Part shown: piece by piece, positions 1-6,732 of the stretch
Layout of the letters: each line of letters starts with the position of its first letter
Numbering within the stretch: position 1 is the first letter of the stretch
Origin: Candidatus Kuenenia stuttgartensis
GTDB lineage: Bacteria; Bacteroidota; Bacteroidia; Chitinophagales; Chitinophagaceae
Assembly (NCBI GenBank): GCA_943330835.2
Contig: CALQJH020000048.1
Location: forward strand, 1 to 9,800
DNA: 9,800 bases
Reading direction: 5' to 3'
Translations under genes and position numbers: made by a program
The notes under the pieces: generated by a model
The model's input: only the letters and a program-made list of their open reading frames with translations
Database searches by the model: none
What the model was told of the DNA's origin: nothing

Positions 1-567
1 ACCATAGTTTACTACTAGATATAAAGTATCTACTGATGCACAACTGGATGTGTTAGCATAAGAATACGTGTACATTCCACTCGTTGTGTAATCATCACCA
101 TGCCAGCTATAGGTTTCACATGCCGTATCTCTTACTACATTATGTGTGCCATAGTTAATCGTTAAATGAAGGGTATCCATGGAGGCACAACTGGATGTGT
201 TAGTATAAGAATAAGTATACATGCCGCTCGAGGTGTAATCATCACCATGCCAGCTATAGGTTTCACATGCAGTATCTCTTACTACATTATGTGTGCCATA
301 GTTAATCGTTAGATAAAGGGTATCCATGGAGGCACAACTGGATGCATTAGTATAAGGATAAGTGTAAGTCCCGCTTGATGTATAAGCATCACCATGCCAT
401 ACATAGGTCTCACATGCCGTATCAGTTAGTGAATTGTGTGTACCGTAATTAATAGTAAGATTCAAAGTAACTAAAGAGTCGCATCCAACTGCATTTGTAA
501 ATAAATGTGTAGGGTTGCCACTTGTAGTATATTCATTTTCATACCATATAAAAGATTCACATGCAGT
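1..567 (-). repeat. Tandem 147-bp coding repeats (49 aa), at least 4 copies
   Basis: Units are at 567-421, 420-274, 273-127 and 126-1 (cut by the window edge). The first is divergent (SFIWYENEYTTSGNPTHLF); the other three share WHGDxYTxSGxYTYxY and a Cys pair. Comparing 91-210 with 238-357 by eye gives 6 mismatches in 120 bp, several of them synonymous, so these copies look recently duplicated or homogenised. Each unit carries two Cys (in TACE and SSCA) at constant spacing, which could form one disulfide per unit; that is inference. Confidence 0.9.
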
Positions 568-924
568 TGCACTAGTATCCCCTGTTGATGGATTCAGTAC
601 AGTAATAGTAACATAAGCAGTATCAGTATTTAAACTTTCATCAACTACAGTAACCATATAGATTGTTGTTACTGTAGGCGCTACTGTAATACTACTAGTA
701 GCCGAATCCCCTATGTCCCACAAATAAGTCAACGTACCATCTCCTGATGCCGAAGTATTTAAAATTACTGAGTTCCCCTGACAAACAGAACTGGAAGTAG
801 GCGTAATAAAAACAGTAGCTTGTCCTTTAGAACAAACTGCAGAAAGTAAGAAGCCGACAAGAAAGAAAGAAAATGGTAGTGAAGATTTTATTTTCTTTAT
901 GGCCATCTTAATTGAAGTATGCAT
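1..924 (-). CDS. Secreted repeat protein, N-terminal part (runs off the left edge)
   Basis: The minus frame is open from an ATG at 924 to the window edge, 308 codons with no stop. A second in-frame ATG at 906 (MAIKKIKSS...) gives an equally good signal peptide and may be the real start; neither has a Shine-Dalgarno sequence. Residues 7-36 form a signal peptide: a Lys-rich n-region, then the hydrophobic core LPFSFFLVGFLLSA, then VCSKGQA. The Cys is not in a good lipobox because Val precedes it, so I infer signal peptidase I cleavage. Residues ~37-112 read as a PKD/Ig-like domain (SVCQGNSVILN, LTYLWDIGD, TTIYMVTVVD). From residue 120 there are 49-residue repeats with the core TACETYxWHGDxYTSSGxYT, an SSCAS motif, and DTLxLTINYGTHN. 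Such modules are common in exported Bacteroidota proteins that usually end in a T9SS or gliding-motility C-terminal domain, but that end is not visible here. The likely role is surface adhesion or structure; no enzyme motif is seen. Confidence 0.85.
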   Translation of the reverse strand, partial: MHTSIKMAIKKIKSSLPFSFFLVGFLLSAVCSKGQATVFITPTSSSVCQGNSVILNTSASGDGTLTYLWDIGDSATSSITVAPTVTTIYMVTVVDESLNTDTAYVTITVLNPSTGDTSATACESFIWYENEYTTSGNPTHLFTNAVGCDSLVTLNLTINYGTHNSLTDTACETYVWHGDAYTSSGTYTYPYTNASSCASMDTLYLTINYGTHNVVRDTACETYSWHGDDYTSSGMYTYSYTNTSSCASMDTLHLTINYGTHNVVRDTACETYSWHGDDYTTSGMYTYSYANTSSCASVDTLYLVVNYG

Positions 925-987
925 ATTGGGATAATTTATTGCAAATGGATAATTTAATAACTACAACTAATTTTAAACTAAAATTAA

Positions 988-1019
988 CAAACGAAAAAAT
1001 GGATAATTTATTTTGTCAA
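988..1019 (-). promoter_or_regulatory. Candidate promoter for the left surface-protein gene
   Basis: On the minus strand TTG (1019-1017) is followed after 21 bases by TTCGTTTG (995-988). This fits the Bacteroidota pattern TTG-N17-23-TAnnTTTG with one mismatch. It would give a leader of roughly 55-75 nt, depending on the start codon. AT-rich DNA produces such matches easily, so this is tentative. Confidence 0.25.
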
Positions 1020-1179
1020 CAAATCAAAAATCAATGTTCAATAGGCTTTATATAAAAGTATGCAGTAAAAAAACCTAACTAAATTGACTAGGAAAGGGAT
1101 ATTTAAAGCAATCAAAATTAGCTTTATTTGCGCAATTTGAAAAATTTAAATCCGATTATAGCTATTATATTACTCCACA

Positions 1180-1197
1180 ATAAGTAATTATACTTAT
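1180..1197. repeat. Short inverted repeat, possible operator
   Basis: ATAAGTA-ATTA-TACTTAT is a perfect 7-bp inverted repeat with a 4-nt spacer, and a third TACTTAT half-site lies at 1216-1222. It is ~125 bp upstream of the large plus-strand gene. It could be a regulator site, but the region is so AT-rich that chance is a serious alternative. Confidence 0.25.
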
Positions 1198-1321
1198 ATG
1201 TAAAATAAGGATTAATACTTATTTTTACTGTCTTTTAGATAGTTAACAACTAATTGCCTATTATTTATGTTTACACGAACGACATCAATAAGTTAATAAT
1301 AAATTAATCCACTAACTGAAA

Positions 1322-4300
1322 ATGCAGAGGCCTCTTCTTCCCATAGCTATACTTATATCATTACTACTATCAAGTACGATTGTAATTGCCCAGGAGTCCC
1401 ATAGCAAAATCAAAAAAGAAAAAAAAGAGGCAGAAGAAAGAGAAAAGAGAAAAGAGAAAGAGGGAGAAAAGGAAGAAAGGAAATTTGAAGAGGAAAATGA
1501 TGAATATGATGGCCCGGATAAAGCAGCTGCATTTGAATTTCAAAGAACAAAAGATCCTACAACAGGAAAAGTTCCCAGGGAAAAAATCATCGCAGCCATT
1601 GAGATGACAAAGAAATCAAAGGAAAATGCTGCTTTAAGAAACTTAAGTTCGAGATCGACTATTACTACATGGGTAGAAAGGGGGCCTAATAGCGATGTAG
1701 TTGGAAGCAGTAATGGAAATACTCGTCCAAACAGTGGCGTTGCTTCAGGACGAGTAAGAGCCATTCTTGTAGATTCTTCAGATGCAACCCATAAGACCAT
1801 TTGGGTTGGTGGCGTTGATGGAGGGCTATGGAAAACCACAGACATTACAACTTCTCCAGCAAATTGGAAGTTAGTAAACGATTATTTGAGCAACCTTGCC
1901 ATCACTGATATTTGTCAAAATCCAAGAGGGAACAGGGATACAATGTATTTCTGTACAGGTGAGGGATATTACAACTCTGATGCAGTAAAAGGGAATGGCG
2001 TTTTCAAAAGTGTAGATCATGGAGTAACATGGACGCTATTAACCAGTACGATATCTTATGGCTTTTGCACGAGAATTCTGTGTGATTATTTAGGAAATAT
2101 TTATTTAGCTACAAACGGTAATGGGCTTCTACGCTCAGTAAATGGGGGTAATTCTTGGACAACAATAACACCAACTGGATTAAGCACAAACATTTGTGAC
2201 CTAGAAATCAGTTCAACAAGTGGAATAGGACGACTACATTTAGTGGCTGGCATTTTCAGTACACAAGCATACCGCTATACAGACATTTCTGCAACTGCAA
2301 CAAGCTCTACAGGATGGAATACGCCAACAACTACATTTACTTCTGGTTCACAAAGAGCTGAAATCGCTTGCAAGGGCAGTGTTTTATATGCACTTCCAGC
2401 AGATGCCACCTACGAGGTTCCTACTATTTATAAATCTACAGATGGTGGCACAAACTGGGCTGCAACTTCAGGTCAGCCGTCAAGTGGATGGGCAAGTGGC
2501 CAGGGCTGGTATGCATTATCGGTAGATATCAATACTGCCAATACCAACCAATGTATTATTGGTGGACTTGATGCATACAAAACAACAGATGGAGGAGCTA
2601 CCTGGACTCAAATCTCCACATGGGTAGGCACTTCAGGGCAATATGTACATGCCGATATTCATAAAATACTTTGGTTTGACGGAGGTACTAAATTATTATT
2701 TGGATGTGATGGAGGTGTTCATTATTCCAGTAATGGAGGATCAACTATACGTGACCGTAATACAGGACTTCGAATCAAACAATTTTACTCTTGTGCCATA
2801 CACCCTTCTACTACAAATTTTTTATTAGGCGGCGCGCAAGATAACGGCACTCATTTATTAACAGGTGCAGGATTATCCTCTTCAACTGAAGTTACTGGTG
2901 GAGATGGCGCATTTGTTGCCATAGATCAGGATCAGGCAGCATACCAGTTTGGAGCTTATGTGTATAACAATTACCGAAGATCTACAAATACAGGAACTGC
3001 CTGGTCGGGCATTGATTTCAAAAAAGGAACCTCCGCATCTCCAATTGAATTCGGAAGCTTTATCAACCCTTTTGAATACGACAATACTAATAACATAATC
3101 TATGCTGGTGCAGACGCTGGAGAATTTTTCAGGTGGACTACTGCGCAAACTACTACTGCAAGCACCTATTATTCAACAACAGGGTTCCCAACGGGTGCTA
3201 AAATCATTTCAGGAATTACTGCATTAAACAACTCAAAGGTAACGACCCTAAAAGCTTCTCCTTACACTTCAAATCGTGTTTATTTCGGCACAGCAGGAGG
3301 AAGAATAGTTTATATGAACCGCGCTGACACAGCGACAATAAGTTCATCCGGCATAAATATAACGGGAACGGGTATGCCAACAGCCAACGTTTCTTGCATT
3401 AACATTGGAACAAGTGACCAATATTTAATTGCATGCTATACAAATTACAGCGTTACTCATATTTGGGTTTCTATAAATGGAGGAACGTCCTGGACAGCGA
3501 TAGATGGCAACCTACCTGATATGCCTGTACGCTGGTGCATGTTTTACCCAGGTTTAAATACGCAAGCAATTATCGCAACAGAGACAGGCGTTTTCACTAC
3601 AGACTCTATAAATGGAAGTTCCACAGTTTGGAATGCAAGTGCTAGTTTCCCAGCAGTAAGAACTGATATGCTGAAATACAGAAGCTCAGATGGGACATTA
3701 GTTGCAGCAACTCATGGAAGAGGATTATGGACCACAACAGTTACAACATGTACACCTGTCAATCTATTGGCTAGCAATAATGGGCCTATTTGCACAGGTC
3801 AAACCTTAAATATTTCAGGCACTAGTGATCAAGCCTCTGCAACTTATAGCTGGAGTGGACCAAATGGATTTTCCTCAACAAGCTTAAGCCCATCTATTTC
3901 AAATATAACTTCCGCCGCAATAGGAACTTATACATTGACTGCGACATACAATAATTGCATTTCTTCAACATCAACAACCGTATCTATAATTTCACCAGCC
4001 GTGATAACGGCATCAAATAATGGACCGCTATGTCAGGCGCAAACGCTTAATCTACTTGGAGTAAGTGACCAATCAACTGCTACATATAGTTGGAGTGGGC
4101 CGAATGGATTTTCTTCCACATCATTAACTCCTTCTGTTACAAATACAACAACAGCCGCAACAGGAACTTATACACTAACGTCAATGTATAGTGGCTGCAC
4201 ATCCAGTACAACCACAAGTGCAGTTATCAATTCAGCCACAGCACCTACAATAAGTGCTTCAAGCAATAGCCCTTTATGCACAGGACAAACATTGAACATT

Positions 4301-6262
4301 ACAGGAACAAGCAATCAACCCACTGCAACATATAGCTGGAGTGGACCAAATGGATTTTCTTCTACATCTTTAAGTTCTTCCATTACAAATAGTACAACAA
4401 TCGCGACAGGAACTTATATACTCACTGCTACTTATAGCGGGTGCATTTCCACCTCCTCAACGACAGTAACTATTAATGAAGCTGGCCCTTTAACTACAGG
4501 GACTTCAATATGCCAAGGCGGAAGTGGGAGCATATCTTCCTCTTCTAGTTGTACTGGCTATGCTAATGCGGGCACAACTTTTTCAGGAACATGGAATGCA
4601 TTAACTGACCCAATTGCAAAGCGTATTTCGAGTATCACAAATTCTGGTACCTGTTCTTTTGATGCGACTATTACCAGAAATTATGTGAGTACCTCTTTCC
4701 AAGTGAGTACCACAGGATCTTATACTTTTGAAATGAATAGCAATTCATCCTTTGATGGAATGGGCTATATCGTCAGTGGCAGTTTTGTCCCCGGAAATTG
4801 TTCGGGTGGAGGAACCTGGATTGTTGGAGATGATGATGGCGGCTCCACAAACAGTGAACCTCTTTTAACAGCGAATTTAACAGCTGGAGTTACCTATAAA
4901 TTAATCTCAACCACTTGGGCATCATCATCCGGAACATATTCCGGCCCATTCGGATGGACCATAACGCCTCCCAGTGGTGGTCAGATAATGTTATATGGAA
5001 CTGCTAATTTAGAATGGTATACAGCTTCTTCTGGGGGAACAGCTATTGGCAGTGGAAGCCCTTTCAATCCTGTAGGAGTTTCAGGATCAGGATTAAGCAA
5101 TACCAATTCAACAGGCACGACAACCTATTACGCAGTTTGTTCAAATAATTCCAATGGCTGCAGAACCGCTACTACTTTTACTATTAACCCTCCCCCATCT
5201 ACCCCAACTGCTACTTTAACACAACCAACTTGTACGGTAAGCACAGGATCAATAACCGTAACATCTTCTTTAACCGGACTTTCTTTCAGCATTGACGGAA
5301 GCACTTATACCAATACCACAGGGATTTTCAACGGACTGGCTGCTGCCAATTACAGCCTAACGGCCAAGAATAGCAGCGGATGCATTTCCTCTCCTGTAAG
5401 TCTGACTATTAGTGCTCAGCCAACTACTCCATCTGTTCCAACTGCTACTTTAACACAACCAACTTGCACGGTAAGTACCGGATCAATAACCATAACATCT
5501 TCTCTAACCGGACTTTCTTTCAGCATTAACGGAAGCACTTATACAAATACCACAGGGGTTTTCAACGGACTCGCTGCTGCCAATTACAGCCTAACGGCCA
5601 AGAATAGCAGCGGATGTATTTCTTCGCTAACAAGTTTGGCAATTAATGCGCAGCCTACAAACTGCAATACCACACTACATGTAAAAGTATATTTACAAGG
5701 ATATTATTTGACTGCTGGAAATCAACGTGCTACATTATCTGATCTAGGGTTAAATAACACCAATAACGAAACAGATAGCATACAAATTAATTTATGGAGT
5801 CCTTCTTCGTTGTCTAACAATAATCCTAACTATAGCAAAGAAACCATTTTGCATGCTGATGGAAGTGCAACAGCCCTCTTTCCTGCCTCAACTTTAGGAA
5901 AAAGTTTCTACATAGCAGTTAAGCACAGAAGTTCAATAGAGACATGGAGCAAAGACTCCGTTACCATTTCTATAGTAACTAATTATGATTTTACAAATAG
6001 TGAAAACAAAGCTTATGGAGATGGTATAAATCCACCAATGATTCATTTTAATGATGGGAAATATGGAATTTATAGTGGTGATGTCAACCAAGATGGTGGC
6101 ATAGACATTATTGATATGCAAGGAATCGAAAATGATGCATCTAATTTTCAATATGGATATAATTCAACCGATGTAAATGGAGATTTGGGAAGCGACATAT
6201 TAGACATGCAAATTGTCGAAAATAATAGTGGTTTATTTATTTACTACGCTAGACCTTATTAA
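1322..6262 (+). CDS. Large secreted multidomain adhesin-like protein (Asp-box propeller, Ig/PKD and SprB-like repeats, dockerin-like C-terminus)
   Basis: 1646 residues, complete. The start at 1322 puts a signal peptide at residues 1-24 (LLPIAILISLLLSSTIVIAQ), which supports it. Residues ~28-70 are a Lys/Glu-rich segment leading into FEFQRTKDPTTGKVPREK, a pre-propeller motif I associate with Bacteroidota exported propeller proteins. Residues ~110-805 form an Asp-box (BNR/sortilin-like) beta-propeller: SVDHGVTW at 230, SVNGGNSW at 272, STDGGTNW at 372, TTDGGATW at 421, SINGGTSW at 717, closing with LVAATHGRGLW at 793-803. Three Ig/PKD-like repeats follow (810-1053, each with WSGPNGFSS), then a Ser/Gly-rich beta region (1054-1290), two 78-residue SprB-like repeats (1295-1447) and a C-terminal module (1448-1646). 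The C-terminus has two Ca-loop motifs, DVNQDGGIDIID at 1587 and DVNGDLGSDILD at 1617, like dockerin/EF-hand loops. No sialidase or protease catalytic set is evident, so a binding or adhesion role at the cell surface is inferred. Confidence 0.9.
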   Translation: MQRPLLPIAILISLLLSSTIVIAQESHSKIKKEKKEAEEREKRKEKEGEKEERKFEEENDEYDGPDKAAAFEFQRTKDPTTGKVPREKIIAAIEMTKKSKENAALRNLSSRSTITTWVERGPNSDVVGSSNGNTRPNSGVASGRVRAILVDSSDATHKTIWVGGVDGGLWKTTDITTSPANWKLVNDYLSNLAITDICQNPRGNRDTMYFCTGEGYYNSDAVKGNGVFKSVDHGVTWTLLTSTISYGFCTRILCDYLGNIYLATNGNGLLRSVNGGNSWTTITPTGLSTNICDLEISSTSGIGRLHLVAGIFSTQAYRYTDISATATSSTGWNTPTTTFTSGSQRAEIACKGSVLYALPADATYEVPTIYKSTDGGTNWAATSGQPSSGWASGQGWYALSVDINTANTNQCIIGGLDAYKTTDGGATWTQISTWVGTSGQYVHADIHKILWFDGGTKLLFGCDGGVHYSSNGGSTIRDRNTGLRIKQFYSCAIHPSTTNFLLGGAQDNGTHLLTGAGLSSSTEVTGGDGAFVAIDQDQAAYQFGAYVYNNYRRSTNTGTAWSGIDFKKGTSASPIEFGSFINPFEYDNTNNIIYAGADAGEFFRWTTAQTTTASTYYSTTGFPTGAKIISGITALNNSKVTTLKASPYTSNRVYFGTAGGRIVYMNRADTATISSSGINITGTGMPTANVSCINIGTSDQYLIACYTNYSVTHIWVSINGGTSWTAIDGNLPDMPVRWCMFYPGLNTQAIIATETGVFTTDSINGSSTVWNASASFPAVRTDMLKYRSSDGTLVAATHGRGLWTTTVTTCTPVNLLASNNGPICTGQTLNISGTSDQASATYSWSGPNGFSSTSLSPSISNITSAAIGTYTLTATYNNCISSTSTTVSIISPAVITASNNGPLCQAQTLNLLGVSDQSTATYSWSGPNGFSSTSLTPSVTNTTTAATGTYTLTSMYSGCTSSTTTSAVINSATAPTISASSNSPLCTGQTLNITGTSNQPTATYSWSGPNGFSSTSLSSSITNSTTIATGTYILTATYSGCISTSSTTVTINEAGPLTTGTSICQGGSGSISSSSSCTGYANAGTTFSGTWNALTDPIAKRISSITNSGTCSFDATITRNYVSTSFQVSTTGSYTFEMNSNSSFDGMGYIVSGSFVPGNCSGGGTWIVGDDDGGSTNSEPLLTANLTAGVTYKLISTTWASSSGTYSGPFGWTITPPSGGQIMLYGTANLEWYTASSGGTAIGSGSPFNPVGVSGSGLSNTNSTGTTTYYAVCSNNSNGCRTATTFTINPPPSTPTATLTQPTCTVSTGSITVTSSLTGLSFSIDGSTYTNTTGIFNGLAAANYSLTAKNSSGCISSPVSLTISAQPTTPSVPTATLTQPTCTVSTGSITITSSLTGLSFSINGSTYTNTTGVFNGLAAANYSLTAKNSSGCISSLTSLAINAQPTNCNTTLHVKVYLQGYYLTAGNQRATLSDLGLNNTNNETDSIQINLWSPSSLSNNNPNYSKETILHADGSATALFPASTLGKSFYIAVKHRSSIETWSKDSVTISIVTNYDFTNSENKAYGDGINPPMIHFNDGKYGIYSGDVNQDGGIDIIDMQGIENDASNFQYGYNSTDVNGDLGSDILDMQIVENNSGLFIYYARPY
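1412..1483 (+). repeat. Polypurine tract encoding the Lys/Glu-rich linker
   Basis: This stretch of the coding strand is all A/G except for one C at 1431, so 1432-1483 is an unbroken 52-nt purine run. It encodes the charged, Ala-poor segment just after the signal peptide, probably an extended single helix or a disordered spacer. Such simple tracts are prone to slippage, and length change here would be a frameshift or linker-length switch early in the protein. Confidence 0.8.
3749..4480 (+). repeat. Three tandem Ig/PKD-like coding repeats (~80-82 aa)
   Basis: The signature SWSGPNGFSSTSL is centred on W844, W924 and W1006 (codons at 3851, 4091 and 4337), giving periods of 240 and 246 bp. Each unit runs from NxGPxCxxQTLN through the Trp motif to a GTYxLTxxYxxCxS strand, with two Cys that could form a core disulfide as in other bacterial Ig-like folds. 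The copies differ at many synonymous positions, so they are older than the SprB-like pair downstream. Confidence 0.85.
5204..5671 (+). repeat. Two near-identical SprB-like repeats (234 bp, 78 aa)
   Basis: Unit 1 begins at 5204 (residue 1295) and unit 2 at 5438 (residue 1373). Both read PTATLTQPTCTVSTGSI..., then GLSFSI(D/N)GSTYTNTTG, FNGLAAANYSLTAKNSSGC. By eye there are about nine mismatches over the first ~170 bp. The pattern TQPTCxxxTGSI...F.GLAAxxYxLTxxNxxGC is that of the SprB repeat family found in gliding-motility and other surface proteins of Bacteroidota. Confidence 0.85.
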
Positions 6263-6277
6263 AATCTTATCAAATCC

Positions 6278-6500
6278 TTAATGAAATATTTGATTTAAAA
6301 ACAGTTTCATTTCATTCCATAATAAAGTGTCAGCATTTTTATTATACGCAATAGGAATATTGAATTTCTTACCCCATTCAGTTGCATCCGGATTTGAAAA
6401 GGCATGAGTTGCTCCATCATATAGAACGAACTTATAATTGACACCAATTGAATCCATCTGCTTTTTAAATTGATTAACTTCTTCAGTTTTTACAATGCCT
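6278..6500 (-). pseudogene. 3' remnant of a dienelactone-hydrolase-family gene
   Basis: The minus frame ending with TAA at 6280-6278 encodes a C-terminal alpha/beta-hydrolase tail: GIVKTEEVNQFKKQMDSIG, YKFVLYDGATHAFSNPDAT, EWGKKFNIPIAYNKNAD, then LWNEMKLFLNQIF. This matches the end of Bacteroidota dienelactone hydrolase (DLH) family proteins, including the catalytic His (GATHAF, codon at 6406-6404). Full-length members are roughly 230-290 residues. Here only ~74 remain, and the nucleophile Cys and catalytic Asp are gone. Family-like sequence stops at about 6500, where an IS3-type terminal repeat begins. The codons further upstream in this frame (CHTSFCYCKAIS) do not look like DLH and are probably IS sequence. 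It ends 15 bp from the convergent surface-protein gene. Not expected to make a working enzyme. Confidence 0.75.
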
Positions 6501-6660
6501 TTTCCTGAAATAGCCTTACAATAACAAAAACTTGTATGGCAGAAAAAAAGCAAAACCTAGTCCGAAAAGTAGCCAGCCATATAAAAGACGAAGTGATGCA
6601 CAAATGGCTAAAATCGTTCGAGAAATTCACCAAGAGGGCCTTCCCCAAGCGTACCGCTCT
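6501..6660 (+). mobile_element. Left-end remnant of an IS3-family insertion sequence
   Basis: The end at 6501-6520 (TTTCCTGAAATAGCCTTACA) matches the IS3-type end at 9325-9344 (TGACCTGAAATAAGTTGACA) at 14 of 20 positions, in the same orientation, including nine consecutive bases CCTGAAATA. About 15 bp inside it an orfA-like reading frame starts on the plus strand, as expected for an IS3 left end. The DLH homology on the other strand stops exactly here, consistent with insertion into that gene. The right boundary near 6660 is a guess based on loss of orfA-like sequence; the rest of the element is absent. Confidence 0.5.
6536..6657 (+). pseudogene. Decayed IS3-type orfA fragment (frameshifted)
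   Basis: From ATG at 6536 the direct frame is MAEKKQNL..., but one frame over (codons from 6541) reads RKKAKPSPKSSQPYKRRSDA followed by QMAKIVREIHQEGLPQ. Losing one base near 6540 would explain this, since MA+RKKAKPSPKSS would be a natural OrfA start. The Lys/Arg-rich leader followed by an AKIVREI helix resembles the N-terminal helix-turn-helix part of IS3-family OrfA transposases. Near 6648 the frame shifts again (PKRTA in the first frame). This stretch is richer in G/C than its surroundings. Family assignment rests on pattern memory and the neighbouring terminal repeat, so it is moderate at best. Confidence 0.4.
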
Positions 6661-6666
6661 TTTCTT

Positions 6667-6732
6667 TCATTTACTTAATACAGCTTTATATTCATTCAAT
6701 TCCTCAGTAGCTACTTCAATAGCTTTTATTTT
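6667..6732 (-). other. Orphan C-terminal coding tail downstream of uxaC
   Basis: Directly after the uxaC stop (6735-6733), in the same frame, come 21 sense codons reading KIKAIEVATEELNEYKAVLSK and then TGA (6669-6667). The amphipathic composition looks like real protein rather than random AT-rich translation. UxaC proteins normally end at about NYFN, as this one does, so this is probably not a lost UxaC extension. It is more likely the tail of another deleted gene, perhaps trimmed by the IS event next door. I cannot name the gene. Confidence 0.25.

Larger units (their letters stand above)
925..1321. other. Divergent intergenic region between the two surface-protein genes
   Basis: About 400 bp of very AT-rich DNA with no convincing ORF on either strand. 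It must hold the promoters of both flanking genes. A 14-bp direct repeat (AAATGGATAATTTA) occurs at 943-956 and again at 997-1010. A 7-bp inverted repeat (ATAAGTA/TACTTAT, 4-nt spacer) lies at 1180-1197, and TACTTAT appears again at 1216-1222. On the plus strand TATGTTTA at 1266-1273 is one base off the Bacteroidota -7 consensus TAnnTTTG, but no well-placed -33 TTG is seen, so I do not call a promoter there. Confidence 0.6.

Noticed and set aside
1..924. The regular 147-bp repeats as a CRISPR-like array
   Set aside because: The repeats are contiguous, contain no unique spacers, and translate as one continuous secreted protein.
1262..1280. TGTTTACACGA at about 1269 and its reverse complement near 9563
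   Set aside because: An 11-bp match between distant places is expected by chance in a window of this size.
1540..1845. 101-codon minus-strand ORF inside the large surface-protein gene
   Set aside because: Lies antisense to a clearly coding region and has no recognisable domain; a shadow frame.
6270..6293. Possible terminator hairpin (TCAAAT...ATTTGA) between the convergent surface-protein gene and hydrolase remnant
   Set aside because: A 6-bp, almost all A/T stem with a 12-nt loop and no T run is too weak to call.
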